Source: Oscillospiraceae bacterium (GTDB lineage Bacteria; Bacillota; Clostridia; Oscillospirales; CAG-382). From it: a DNA stretch of 64,000 nucleotides. Where the stretch lies: NCBI GenBank assembly GCA_015064625.1, contig SVRW01000005.1, forward strand, positions 35,152 to 99,151. Direction: 5' to 3'. Positions within the stretch are counted from its first letter, which is position 1; each line of letters begins with the position of its first letter. A program made the position numbers and the translations under genes. The notes below the pieces were generated by a model. It saw only the letters and a list, made by a program, of their open reading frames with translations. It made no database searches and was not told the origin of the DNA. Positions 16,801 through 25,437 of this stretch are shown piece after piece.

Positions 16801-16832
16801 GTGCCAATATGGCTTTTAATCAATCGGGATTT
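16785..16832 (-). terminator. Terminator of prs embedded in rpsF promoter
   Basis: On the minus strand, a 12-bp stem AAATCCCGATTG/CAATCGGGATTT (16832-16821 with 16796-16785) followed by TTTTT. The stem's downstream arm and the T tract form the spacer of the rpsF promoter. Confidence 0.88.
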
Positions 16833-16859
16833 AGTTTTTACAATTTGTTCACAAAGAAG

Positions 16860-17999
16860 TTATTTCGCGTTTTTCTGTGCGTCTGCTTTTATTGCTCTTT
16901 GAACCATATCCTTTGTTCTCAACTGAGCGTCGAGGAGTCCTGAGGTGGAATGGTCATGATTCAAGGTGTTTACTATCTTTGCAATATATTTTGAAAGGTC
17001 AACCTGCTCGAACCAAGGACGGTCTACTATTTCCTTGGGAACGTACGTCAGGTTGGTAGAATAAAGCTTCTTCAGCTTTCCTTCTTCGTAGAGCTTGTCG
17101 AAAGCGGCAACGCCTTTGGTGAAGAGAGGGAAAGTTACAATGGAATATACGTCTTTGATATCGTATTGTGAAAGTCTTTCGATAACCTCGATTATAGAAC
17201 CGCCTGATGCTATCATATCGTCGATGATAAGAACGTTTTTGCCATCAAGGGGTTTGCCGATATATTCATGCTGAACTATCTGTGATTTACCGTCAACAAC
17301 GTTATCAAGGTCGCGTCTCTTGTAGAAAACGCCAACGTCATGACCGAGAATTGTTGCATAATAAACAGCTCTTTCCATAGCTCCTACGTCAGGACTGATA
17401 ACCACCATGTTTTCGGTCATCTGTTTAACGCCTTCTCTACGGATGAATTCCTTAATTATCGAATACGTTGGGAAAACGTTTTCAAAGGAAGCAACGGGGA
17501 TAGCGTTATGAATCGTAGGGTCGTGAGCATCGAACGTAATAATGGTATTAACGCCAAGAGACTCAAGCTCTCTCAAAGCCATTGCACAGTCAAGAGATTC
17601 TCTTCCGTGACGCTTATGCTGTCTGGAGGAATAAAGAAGAGGCATAATTACTGAAACACGGTTCGCTTTTCCGCCTATTGCACTTATAACTCTTTTAATG
17701 TTCTGGAAATGCTCGTCTGGACCAACATGGTTTTCATAACCGTAAATCTTGTACGTACAGCTATAATTACCAATGTCGGATATAATGAAAATATCCTTGC
17801 CTCTTACAGATGCGTCAAGTCTGACTTTACCTTCACCGTTCTGGAAACGGGTTTCGGTTGTGGGAACTATGTAGTTTGCGCCTTCATCACCTCTTAGTAA
17901 AGCGATGTTGCGGTTGATTTTTTCTCCCAGATCTTTTGCGCTGTCCATTACAATAATGCCCAAGTCACCATGATTGAAAAACTCAATTTTGTCTGCCAT
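16860..17999 (-). CDS. prs: Ribose-phosphate pyrophosphokinase (PRPP synthetase), long form
   Basis: A 379-residue enzyme that makes PRPP from ribose-5-phosphate and ATP, the precursor of nucleotides, His and Trp. It shows PLLYSSRQHKRHGRE (flexible loop region), the divalent-metal site FDAHDP, and the PRPP-binding VLIIDDMIASGGS. Classical Prs is about 315 residues. This form has extra sequence at the N-terminus and a C-terminal extension (DHSTSGLLDAQLRTKD...), a variant common in Clostridia. It is a single gene with a consensus promoter (18180-18208) and its own terminator; GGAGGA precedes the ATG. Confidence 0.93.
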   Translation of the reverse strand: MADKIEFFNHGDLGIIVMDSAKDLGEKINRNIALLRGDEGANYIVPTTETRFQNGEGKVRLDASVRGKDIFIISDIGNYSCTYKIYGYENHVGPDEHFQNIKRVISAIGGKANRVSVIMPLLYSSRQHKRHGRESLDCAMALRELESLGVNTIITFDAHDPTIHNAIPVASFENVFPTYSIIKEFIRREGVKQMTENMVVISPDVGAMERAVYYATILGHDVGVFYKRRDLDNVVDGKSQIVQHEYIGKPLDGKNVLIIDDMIASGGSIIEVIERLSQYDIKDVYSIVTFPLFTKGVAAFDKLYEEGKLKKLYSTNLTYVPKEIVDRPWFEQVDLSKYIAKIVNTLNHDHSTSGLLDAQLRTKDMVQRAIKADAQKNAK

Positions 18000-18179
18000 T
18001 TAAACAGTCCTCCGTCAGATACAAAGATTATTTAATTTGAGATTGCTTGTGTGCGGTCATATTTTACAATATTTTGTCGTATTTGTACATCGTAAAAATC
18101 AACAAAATATAAGCTCTAATCCGATGAAAATTTTTCTTTTTCGGAAAAACGCCACGGAATGAACTCGGTTCACATGCAG

Positions 18180-18208
18180 ATTATACAACAAAATACGGCT
18201 TTTGTCAA
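18180..18208 (-). promoter_or_regulatory. Consensus promoter of prs, with adjacent dyad
   Basis: On the minus strand, TTGACA (18208-18203), 17 nt, TATAAT (18185-18180). The leader is about 170 nt. A 13-bp dyad TGAAC-TCG-GTTCA (18160-18172) sits at the predicted transcription start and could be an operator. Confidence 0.85.
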
Positions 18209-18286
18209 CGGAAAATCTTATCAAAGGTTTTAAATTTTTGAATCTATTTTTTCTTTTCATTGTTAAAATACATCCAAACTTTAATA

Positions 18287-18315
18287 TTGACAAAATATAC
18301 ATTCTGTGTTATTAT
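18287..18315 (+). promoter_or_regulatory. Promoter of recA
   Basis: TTGACA (18287-18292), 17 nt, TATTAT (18310-18315). No CGAAC-N4-GTTCG Gram-positive LexA box overlaps it. The 18000-18376 gap contains only the divergent prs and recA promoters with their leaders. Confidence 0.82.
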
Positions 18316-18376
18316 GTTTAGTGGAGTAATATAAAAGCTTTCAGAAAGGCAGCGGCTTGTCCGCAGATAGATAAAA

Positions 18377-19474
18377 ATGGCAAAAGAAACTAAAAAGAAG
18401 AAGGATACGGAAACTCCTGAGGATAAAAAAACTGCGGCTCTTAACGCCTGTATAATGCAGATAGAGAGAGAATGCGGAAAAGGAGCTATTATGCGCCTTG
18501 GAGAAGCGGCTGAAATGGAAGTTGTAGGCGTTTCCACGGGCTCTCTTACCCTTGACTTGGCTTTGGGAATTGGCGGTATTCCAAAAGGGAGAATTACCGA
18601 AATATATGGTCCTGAATCATCAGGTAAAACAACTATCGCGCTTCATGCTATAGCAGAAGTGCAAAAGGCAGGCGGAGAAGCGGCATTTATTGATGCTGAA
18701 CATGCTCTTGACCCTGTTTATGCAGGGGCTTTGGGTGTTGACCTTGACAGACTCCTCGTGTCACAGCCCGATTGCGGTGAGCAGGCTCTTGAAATAACAG
18801 AGGCTCTTGCAAGATCGGGAGCTGTTGATATTATCGTTATCGACTCCGTTGCGGCTCTTGTTCCCAGAAGTGAGCTTGAAGGAAATATGGGACAGTCCTC
18901 TGTTGGCGTTCAGGCAAGACTTATGTCCCAGGCTTTGAGAAAGCTCAGCGGCGTTGTTTCAAAGTCCGGATGTACGGTTATTTTCATAAACCAGCTCAGA
19001 CAGAAAATCGGTGTTATGTACGGTAATCCCGAGGTTACAACAGGCGGTGTTGCGCTCAAATTCTATGCTTCTGTCAGAATAGATATAAGACGTGCTGATG
19101 CTATAAAGCAGGGCGGTGAAATAATCGGAAACCATACAAGATGTAAGGTTGTAAAGAATAAAGTTGCTCCTCCTTTCAAGCAGGCTGAATTTGATATTCT
19201 TTACGGAAAGGGAATTTCCAAGGAAAGCGAAATCGTTGAGCTTGCAACTCAACTTGGTATTATTGAAAAGAGCGGCTCATGGTTCTCTTACGAGGGCAAC
19301 AGGCTCGGTCAGGGTAAAGAATCCGTAAGAAAGCTTTTTGAGTCGGATAAGGAATTGTCAAACGAAATTGAGGCAAAAATCAGAGAGGGAAGAAATTCCA
19401 TAGACCTTGTGAAGCCCGAAGATGATTTGTTTGAAAGAGCAGATGAAGACGAGGGCGACGGGGATTTGTTCTGA
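18377..19474 (+). CDS. recA: Recombinase RecA
   Basis: A 365-residue ATP-dependent strand-exchange protein and SOS co-protease. Walker A GPESSGKT is at 78-85, followed by [24 protein letters not shown] (Walker B) and the L2/DNA-binding [15 protein letters not shown]. The C-terminus is acidic ([11 protein letters not shown]). The Lys-rich N-terminus (ETKKKKD) is slightly longer than usual. There is no Shine-Dalgarno close to the ATG: AGAAAGG is about 28 nt upstream with a small GCGG/CCGC hairpin between. It is followed 11 nt later by its regulator recX. Confidence 0.98.
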   Translation: MAKETKKKKDTETPEDKKTAALNACIMQIERECGKGAIMRLGEAAEMEVVGVSTGSLTLDLALGIGGIPKGRITEIYGPESSGKTTIALHAIAEVQKAGGEAAFIDAEHALDPVYAGALGVDLDRLLVSQPDCGEQALEITEALARSGAVDIIVIDSVAALVPRSELEGNMGQSSVGVQARLMSQALRKLSGVVSKSGCTVIFINQLRQKIGVMYGNPEVTTGGVALKFYASVRIDIRRADAIKQGGEIIGNHTRCKVVKNKVAPPFKQAEFDILYGKGISKESEIVELATQLGIIEKSGSWFSYEGNRLGQGKESVRKLFESDKELSNEIEAKIREGRNSIDLVKPEDDLFERADEDEGDGDLF

Positions 19475-19485
19475 TTTTTTGAAAC

Positions 19486-20127
19486 ATGGAAAACTTGGAG
19501 CTTGATTTCGGTTTGCGTATAAAAAATGTTTTTCCAACTCATGGTGGACTTGAATACGTAATACAGACGAATAAATGTAAATACACGTTAACGGGTGCTG
19601 ACTTCAGAAGAATCGGAGAAGAAGTTCTCTTTGCAGGAAACGTTTTGTCCGATGATGAAGCAGAGGAGCTTGAGTTTTGCTCTGAAAAGCTTTTGTGTAT
19701 TCAGAAATCCCTTAAGCATCTTGAGTATGCCCCTATGTCCGAGCGAAAGCTGCGGATGAAGCTTCATGGGAAATTTCCCCGTGAGGTTATTGATGCATCT
19801 CTTGAAATATTGAAGGGTAACGGATATATTGACGATTTGCGATTGGCTTTTGATTTGTGCGAAGAATATTTTGTGCATAGCCTTATGGGACCCGCAAAGA
19901 TAAGGGGAAAGCTTTATGAAAAAGGTTTCTCCCGTGATACGCTGTCGCAGATTTTTGAGGAATACGAATTTTCTGAAGAAACGGTTTATGAGAATATGAA
20001 AAGTCTTTTGCGAAAGAAATATGGAGAAGAAATTTCTGAAACTGATAAACCCAAGGCTCTCGAATATCTTGTCAGATGGGGTTATTCCTTTGAAGACGCA
20101 AGAAGCATTCTGAAAATTTTGTATTAG
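19486..20127 (+). CDS. recX: RecA regulator RecX
   Basis: A 213-residue protein of the RecX family, which binds the RecA filament and limits its activity. It has three-helix repeats in the usual order, with MSERKLRMKLHGK, YIDDLRLAFDLCEEY, GPAKIRGKLYEKGF and the final RWGYSFEDARSIL. An N-terminal beta-rich part of about 50 residues is typical for Firmicutes RecX. It lies 11 nt downstream of recA, so co-transcription is expected. Confidence 0.92.
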   Translation: MENLELDFGLRIKNVFPTHGGLEYVIQTNKCKYTLTGADFRRIGEEVLFAGNVLSDDEAEELEFCSEKLLCIQKSLKHLEYAPMSERKLRMKLHGKFPREVIDASLEILKGNGYIDDLRLAFDLCEEYFVHSLMGPAKIRGKLYEKGFSRDTLSQIFEEYEFSEETVYENMKSLLRKKYGEEISETDKPKALEYLVRWGYSFEDARSILKILY

Positions 20128-20188
20128 GCACTACATAGTAATTTTAAGGAATAATTATCTCTATAGCAAAAATTGGAGTATGTAAATA

Positions 20189-21532
20189 ATGGCTGAACAG
20201 AAAATAAAAGTTGGTTTTGTATCCCTTGGATGCCCCAAAAATCTTATAGATACGGAAATAATGCTTTATAAGCTCTCTGAAGCGGGCTTTGAGGTAGTCC
20301 CCGAAGATATTGATGCGGACGTTGTTGTTATCAACACTTGTGCGTTTATAAAGGATGCAAAGCAGGAAGCTATCGATAATATACTTGATGTAGCGTGGTT
20401 GAAGAAAAACCGCACGCTCAGAGGTATAGTCGTAACGGGCTGCCTTGTTCAGCGTTTCGGTGAGGAAGTTATGAAAGAGCTTCCCGAAATTGATGCTGTT
20501 GTGGGCGTTGGCGGTGCTTTGAAAATAGTTGAAGCCGTGACTGCGGCTTATAACGGAGAAAAGTATTCATTTATTCCCAATCCTTCCGACATTCCTCTTG
20601 AAGGAAGCAGAGTTGTTACAACACCTGAACATTTTGCTTATCTGAAAATAGCGGAAGGCTGCGACAATAAATGTGCATATTGCGTTATTCCTTCCATCAG
20701 AGGAAGCTTCAGAAGCCGTCCCATTCTTGATATAATTGAGGAAGCGGAAGATTTGGCAGCTATGGGAATAAAGGAGCTTGTTCTCGTTGCACAGGATACG
20801 ACGGCTTATGGAAAGGACATTTTCGGAACTTACGCCCTTGATTCTCTCCTTAAGGAGCTTTCCAAAATTAACGGTATCGAATGGATAAGAATACTTTACT
20901 GTTACCCCGAAAGAATAACTGATTCCCTCATCGAAGAAATTGCAACTAATCCAAAGGTTGTAAAATACATTGATATGCCAATACAGCATATATCAAGTGA
21001 CGTTTTGCGTCGTATGAATCGCAGAGATACGTCAGAATCTATAAAAACTGTAATTAAAAAGCTTCGTGACCGTATTCCCGATGTTGTTATCAGAACAACT
21101 GTTATTACGGGCTTTCCGGGGGAAACGGAAAAGGAATTCAATGAGCTTTTGGCTTTCGTCAAAGAAGCAAAATTTGAACGTCTTGGTGCTTTTGAGTATT
21201 CAAAAGAAGAAGGCACAGCAGCCTTCGATATGCCTGAGCAGGTTCATCCTAAAAAGAAAAAGAGCCGCAGAGATGCAATAATGCGTGCTCAGATGAAGAT
21301 TCATGAAGAACATAACGATGCTCTCGTTGGCAAAACGCTGACGGTTCTTTGCGAAGGGTACGATCAGGCGGCGGAAAGCTATTATGGCAGAAGCTATGCA
21401 GACGCTCCTGATATTGACGGGAAAATATATTTTACGTCCTACAGAAGAATAAAGGACGGCGAAATGATAAAGGTGAAAATTGCCGAAGTGCTTGATTACG
21501 ACCTTGTAGGTAAGGCAGTTAAGGAGGAATAA
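20189..21532 (+). CDS. rimO: Ribosomal protein S12 methylthiotransferase RimO
   Basis: A 447-residue radical-SAM enzyme that methylthiolates Asp88 of S12. The UPF0004 domain is at the N-terminus (SLGCPKNLIDTE, INTCAFI, TGCLVQR supply cluster cysteines). The radical-SAM motif CDNKCAYCVIP lies at about residue 158, and a TRAM domain closes the protein. The LIDTE form separates it from MiaB. The start follows TTGGAG. Its stop overlaps the pgsA start by one base (TAATG). Confidence 0.97.
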   Translation: MAEQKIKVGFVSLGCPKNLIDTEIMLYKLSEAGFEVVPEDIDADVVVINTCAFIKDAKQEAIDNILDVAWLKKNRTLRGIVVTGCLVQRFGEEVMKELPEIDAVVGVGGALKIVEAVTAAYNGEKYSFIPNPSDIPLEGSRVVTTPEHFAYLKIAEGCDNKCAYCVIPSIRGSFRSRPILDIIEEAEDLAAMGIKELVLVAQDTTAYGKDIFGTYALDSLLKELSKINGIEWIRILYCYPERITDSLIEEIATNPKVVKYIDMPIQHISSDVLRRMNRRDTSESIKTVIKKLRDRIPDVVIRTTVITGFPGETEKEFNELLAFVKEAKFERLGAFEYSKEEGTAAFDMPEQVHPKKKKSRRDAIMRAQMKIHEEHNDALVGKTLTVLCEGYDQAAESYYGRSYADAPDIDGKIYFTSYRRIKDGEMIKVKIAEVLDYDLVGKAVKEE

Positions 21533-22161
21533 TGAATACACCAAATAAACTGTCCATAGCGAGAGTTGTTCTTACGCCTGTATTCACGTTGTTCCTTGTA
21601 TATTCTTTCTTTGGCGGCGGTCATATCGCCCATATTATAAGTACGCTTTTGTCTGCTGCTGTTTTTGGCGCGGCGGCTCTTACGGATTATTATGACGGAA
21701 AAATAGCAAGACGTGACAACATAATAACTAAGTTTGGAATATTTATTGACCCCCTTGCAGATAAATTTATGATTTTCTGCGCTATGATTGGTATTTTTGC
21801 TTCAGGTTATATTGGAGAAAGTTCTATTGTATTTAAGCATTTTTACCTTTGGTGCGGACTTGTAATAATTTTCCGTGAGCTTGCGGTTACAACCATGAGA
21901 CTCGTTGTTGCAGGCGAATCAGGAATAGTTGTTCCTGCTAATATTTGGGGAAAGATGAAAACAGTATCCCAGATAGTTGCAACGCTTGTAACGCTGGCTG
22001 AAAGTTTGCTTGACGATATTCTGCTTCTTGTAGGGATTGAAGGTGGTTTCCTTGGAGGCGGAATGTATTTCAGTATAGTTGCAGTATGCTTTGCGGCAAT
22101 AAGCTCCATTGTTTCTGGTATGATTTATTTAAAGAGCTATTGGAGCGCAATTAAACCGTAA
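21532..22161 (+). CDS. pgsA: CDP-diacylglycerol-glycerol-3-phosphate 3-phosphatidyltransferase
   Basis: A 209-residue membrane enzyme that makes phosphatidylglycerol phosphate. The CDP-alcohol phosphotransferase motif DG-x2-AR-x8-G-x3-D-x3-D is complete (DGKIAR at about 64-69, IDPLADK at about 83-89). Four to five hydrophobic helices surround it. It is coupled to rimO by a TAATG overlap, with GGAGGA upstream, and is a usual neighbour of recA in Firmicutes. Confidence 0.95.
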   Translation: MNTPNKLSIARVVLTPVFTLFLVYSFFGGGHIAHIISTLLSAAVFGAAALTDYYDGKIARRDNIITKFGIFIDPLADKFMIFCAMIGIFASGYIGESSIVFKHFYLWCGLVIIFRELAVTTMRLVVAGESGIVVPANIWGKMKTVSQIVATLVTLAESLLDDILLLVGIEGGFLGGGMYFSIVAVCFAAISSIVSGMIYLKSYWSAIKP

Positions 22162-22292
22162 ATTTTGAAAATCGGCGTATTACGGTAAAACTTTAAAGCT
22201 TTGATGCTTGGCGGAGTAACGATTTCGCAGCTTTTCAAAGCAAAAAATTAAAACCTTGATTTTTAAACCTTAACACGAAAGGATATATCCCA

Positions 22293-23699
22293 ATGAAACT
22301 TTATAACTCTCTTACCCGTTCCCTCGAGGAATTTGAAATCAAAGACAACACTGTGAGAATGTATGCTTGCGGTCCTACGGTATACAACCGCTTCCATATA
22401 GGAAACTCACGCTGTTTCGTTGTTTTTGATATGCTCAGAAGGTATCTGGAGTACAGAGGAGTAAAAGTGCTTTTTGCACAGAATTTCACAGACGTTGACG
22501 ATAAGCTTATCAAAAAAGCGGCTGAAGAAGGAACAACCGTTCCAGAACTTGCAGAAAAATATATAAATGAATATTTCATCGATGCGGAAGGCCTTGGAAT
22601 AAAAAAAGCTACGTACCATCCGAGAGCAACTGAAACTATGGATGAAATTATAGCTATGGTAGGAAAACTTATCGAAAAAGGTCACGCATACGTAGCTTCA
22701 AACGGTGACGTTTATTTCTCAGCAGAAAGCTATAAGGATTACGGAAAGCTTTCACATCTTGATTCCGATAATCTTGAAGCGGGAGCAAGAATAAGCGTTA
22801 ACGATATAAAACGCCATCCCTTCGATTTTGCCCTTTGGAAAGCAAGAAAAGAAGAAAGCGAAATAGCTTGGGAAGCTCCTTGGAGCATGGGCAGACCAGG
22901 TTGGCATATTGAATGCTCAGCTATGATAGATAAGCTTTTCGGCTCTGATATTGATATCCACGGTGGCGGACCAGACCTTATTTTCCCTCACCATGAAAAT
23001 GAAATTGCACAGACGGAATGTGCCACGGGTAAGCCTCTTGCAAGATTCTGGCTTCATAACGGTTATATAAACGTTGATAATAAAAAAATGTCCAAGTCCG
23101 CAGGAAACTTCTTTATGGTTCGCGATGCGGCGGCGGAATTTGGATATGATGCTGTAAGGTATTTTGTTCTTGCTTCCCATTATAGAAGCCCTATAAATTA
23201 CAGCGCAGACATTCTCCGTCAGGCTGCGGCAGCTGTTGAAAGACTTCAGAACTGTGAGGAAAATCTCACATTCAGAAAACAGACGGCAGAAAACATTCCT
23301 ATGTCTGATAATGAGAAAGAATGCCTTTCCTACTTAGAGGAAAAGAAAAAAGACTTTATTTCTGCTATGGATGAGGACTTCAACACGGCGGACGCTTTAG
23401 GTTGTGTTTTCGAAATGGCAAGAAAGATAAATTCTCTCCTTAATGAAGAAAAGCTTTCTGCAGAATTTTGCGAAACAGCATATAATGCTTATTTTGAGCT
23501 TTTATCCCTTTTGGGCTTTGAGAAGAAGAATAACAAGTCAAATGATGACGACGCAGAAATAGAAAAACTGGTTGCAGAGAGAACGGAAGCAAAAAAATCC
23601 AAAAACTTTGCAAGAGCTGACGAGATAAGAGAAATTCTTAAGGATATGGGCGTTGTCATTGAAGACACAAGACAAGGTGCTAAATGGAAACGAGTATAG
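22293..23699 (+). CDS. cysS: Cysteinyl-tRNA synthetase
   Basis: A 468-residue class I synthetase that charges tRNA-Cys. It shows ACGPTVYNRFHIGN (zinc Cys and HIGH-type motif), GWHIECSAM and HHENE (zinc ligands), KKMSKSAGN (KMSKS motif) and a C-terminal anticodon region. The 131-nt leader has no recognisable T-box (no AGGGTGG-type antiterminator). AAAGGAT precedes the ATG. It overlaps mrnC by 16 nt, an association conserved in Firmicutes. Confidence 0.97.
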   Translation: MKLYNSLTRSLEEFEIKDNTVRMYACGPTVYNRFHIGNSRCFVVFDMLRRYLEYRGVKVLFAQNFTDVDDKLIKKAAEEGTTVPELAEKYINEYFIDAEGLGIKKATYHPRATETMDEIIAMVGKLIEKGHAYVASNGDVYFSAESYKDYGKLSHLDSDNLEAGARISVNDIKRHPFDFALWKARKEESEIAWEAPWSMGRPGWHIECSAMIDKLFGSDIDIHGGGPDLIFPHHENEIAQTECATGKPLARFWLHNGYINVDNKKMSKSAGNFFMVRDAAAEFGYDAVRYFVLASHYRSPINYSADILRQAAAAVERLQNCEENLTFRKQTAENIPMSDNEKECLSYLEEKKKDFISAMDEDFNTADALGCVFEMARKINSLLNEEKLSAEFCETAYNAYFELLSLLGFEKKNNKSNDDDAEIEKLVAERTEAKKSKNFARADEIREILKDMGVVIEDTRQGAKWKRV

Positions 23700-24055
23700 G
23701 CTCATACAGTCCTTTGGTTTTAGCTTATGCAGGAGATGCTGTTATAGAGCTTCTTGCGAGAGAACGCCTTGTAAGAGAGGAAGAAACGCAAGTTTCCGTC
23801 CTTAATGAAAAATGCAGAAAATACGTTACGGCAACGAATCAGAGTATTGCTTCCGAGAGGGCAGAGAAGCTGTTCACCGAGGAAGAAGCAAACGTTTTTC
23901 GGAGGGGGAAGAACACGAGAATCCACAATACGCCGAGAAGCGCCAACGTTAAAGATTATCATAGAGCAACAGGTCTTGAAGCTGTTTTCGGATATCTTTA
24001 TCTGTCAGGAAAAACGGACAGGGCAAGAGAGCTTTTTGATGCAATATACGATTGA
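23684..24055 (+). CDS. mrnC: Mini-ribonuclease III
   Basis: A 123-residue RNase III-like catalytic domain without a dsRNA-binding domain; in Bacillus it matures 23S rRNA 3' and 5' ends. It has LAYAGDAVIELLARE (catalytic Asp), the KCRKYVTATNQ segment, RRGKN and the second acidic site GLEAVFGYLYLSG. Its start lies inside the end of cysS. Confidence 0.95.
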   Translation: METSIGSYSPLVLAYAGDAVIELLARERLVREEETQVSVLNEKCRKYVTATNQSIASERAEKLFTEEEANVFRRGKNTRIHNTPRSANVKDYHRATGLEAVFGYLYLSGKTDRARELFDAIYD

Positions 24056-24066
24056 TTGGTGAGTTT

Positions 24067-24645
24067 ATGGACGATTTAAGTATGCTTCAAAGAAGAGTTC
24101 TGGTATTTATCAAAGCTTTTCTGAACAATTACGGATATCCACCTACTGTAAGGGAAATTGCCAAAGGCACAGATATAAAATCGACCTCAACGGTTCACGA
24201 TGCTTTGAACAAGCTGGAGCAGAAAGGGTACATAAATCGTGATGGCGGGCAGAGCAGAAGTACGGTTATAATGGGTGTTTCCGTTGAAAAAGGCGTATAC
24301 AGTATTCCTCTTATGACGCGCAAAGGAGAAGAATGCGGTTTTGGAATGATAGACGTTCCAAAAAGCCTTATTCAGGACAGAGAAGGAATTTTTGCTGTGA
24401 AAAGCGAAAACGCTTTCTATGAAAAAGGGGTTCTTGAAGGTGACGTTCTTATTGTGAAATCGTGCAAGGAAGCGGATAAAGACGATTTGGTTGTTTATGA
24501 TGACTTGACGGTTGGAACTCCTTGCTTTTCAGAATTTGGCAACGAGCTTGATGAGCTTGCTTCTATTGATGGAATTGAAGAATATGAAGAAGAAAAAAGC
24601 TCTGAAATAATTGGTAAAGTATTGGTTTGTATCAGGCATTTTTGA
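24067..24645 (+). CDS. LexA-like repressor lacking the autocleavage dyad
   Basis: A 192-residue protein with a LexA winged helix-turn-helix at 1-66 (YPPTVREIAKG, STSTVHDALNKLEQKGYI) and a peptidase-S24-like C-terminal fold (IPLM at 80-83, EGIFAVK, GVLEGDVLIVKS, DDLVVYDD). In LexA the nucleophile lies in GDSM; here residues 113-116 read SENA. The catalytic Lys of the TVK motif is Gly (TVG, residues 148-150), and no Ala-Gly cleavage site is seen in the 84-100 linker. So self-cleavage on RecA filaments is not expected. It could be a constitutive or ligand-controlled repressor. GGTGAG (24058-24063) sets the ATG; a TTG at 24052 overlapping the mrnC stop is a weaker alternative. Confidence 0.85.
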   Translation: MDDLSMLQRRVLVFIKAFLNNYGYPPTVREIAKGTDIKSTSTVHDALNKLEQKGYINRDGGQSRSTVIMGVSVEKGVYSIPLMTRKGEECGFGMIDVPKSLIQDREGIFAVKSENAFYEKGVLEGDVLIVKSCKEADKDDLVVYDDLTVGTPCFSEFGNELDELASIDGIEEYEEEKSSEIIGKVLVCIRHF

Positions 24646-24656
24646 AAAAAGGCATA

Positions 24657-24685
24657 TTGAACCAAGAGGTGAAATATGTTAATAT
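24657..24685 (+). promoter_or_regulatory. Promoter of pyrH-frr-uppS block
   Basis: TTGAAC (24657-24662), 17 nt, TAATAT (24680-24685), placed in the 83-nt gap between the LexA-like gene and pyrH. Confidence 0.65.
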
Positions 24686-24728
24686 AAAGTGAAGTTCATA
24701 ATTAAATAATACGGGAAGGACAAAAAAG

Positions 24729-25436
24729 ATGGCTAAATATAAGCGCGTGTTGCTCAAGCTCTCGGGAGAGGCTATGAGCGGTGAAGACGGAATAATCAAT
24801 TTTGAATTTGTGAAACAGATAGCTGAGGTTATAAAGCGTTGCTCTGACGAGGGGGTTGCTTTTGGCATAGTTATTGGTGGCGGCAATATCTGGAGAGGAG
24901 CGGTTGGCGTTCAGGTTGAACGTTCAAGAAGCGACCATATGGGTATGCTTGCAACTGTTATCAATTCTCTTGCTATGCAGGATATGCTTATAAAATGTGG
25001 CGTTGAGGCTCACGTTATGACAGCTCTTGATATGCAGAGGGTTGCAGAAAGCTACACCCAATATAAAGCAAATGAGTATCTTGATCAGGGTAAAACCGTA
25101 ATAATCGCCTGCGGAACAGGCAATCCTTACTTCTCAACTGATACTGGCGCACTTCTTCGTGCAGCTGAAATACATGCTGACGTTGCTTTGCTTGCAAAGA
25201 ATATAGACGGTGTTTACGACAGCGATCCTAAGAAAAATCCTTCAGCCGTAAAATATGAAGCTGTAACTTATGAGGAGCTGCTTGAGAAAAATCTCAGAAT
25301 TATAGACAGCGCCGCATCATCTTTAGGAATTGAAAATAATATAAAATCTCTCATTTTTGCGCTTAAAACTCCTGAAAACATTTATAAGGCTGTTATGGGC
25401 GAAGACGTGGGAACTATCGTGAAAGGACGAAACTAA
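24729..25436 (+). CDS. pyrH: UMP kinase
   Basis: A 235-residue hexameric bacterial UMP kinase (amino-acid kinase fold) making UDP. It shows RVLLKLSGEAMSG, GIVIGGGNIWRG, DHMGMLATVINSLAMQ and GTGNPYFSTDTGA. Its length and motifs fit the family. It precedes frr by one nucleotide, as in most Firmicutes. Confidence 0.97.
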   Translation: MAKYKRVLLKLSGEAMSGEDGIINFEFVKQIAEVIKRCSDEGVAFGIVIGGGNIWRGAVGVQVERSRSDHMGMLATVINSLAMQDMLIKCGVEAHVMTALDMQRVAESYTQYKANEYLDQGKTVIIACGTGNPYFSTDTGALLRAAEIHADVALLAKNIDGVYDSDPKKNPSAVKYEAVTYEELLEKNLRIIDSAASSLGIENNIKSLIFALKTPENIYKAVMGEDVGTIVKGRN

Positions 25437-25437
25437 A

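Noticed and set aside
18209..18376. Gram-positive LexA box at recA
   Set aside because: No CGAAC-N4-GTTCG match near the recA promoter; the closest dyad has a 3-base gap and belongs to the prs start.
22162..22292. T-box riboswitch in front of cysS
   Set aside because: The leader is only 131 nt and has no AGGGTGG-like antiterminator or specifier loop; the same check failed for glyQS (57686-57878).
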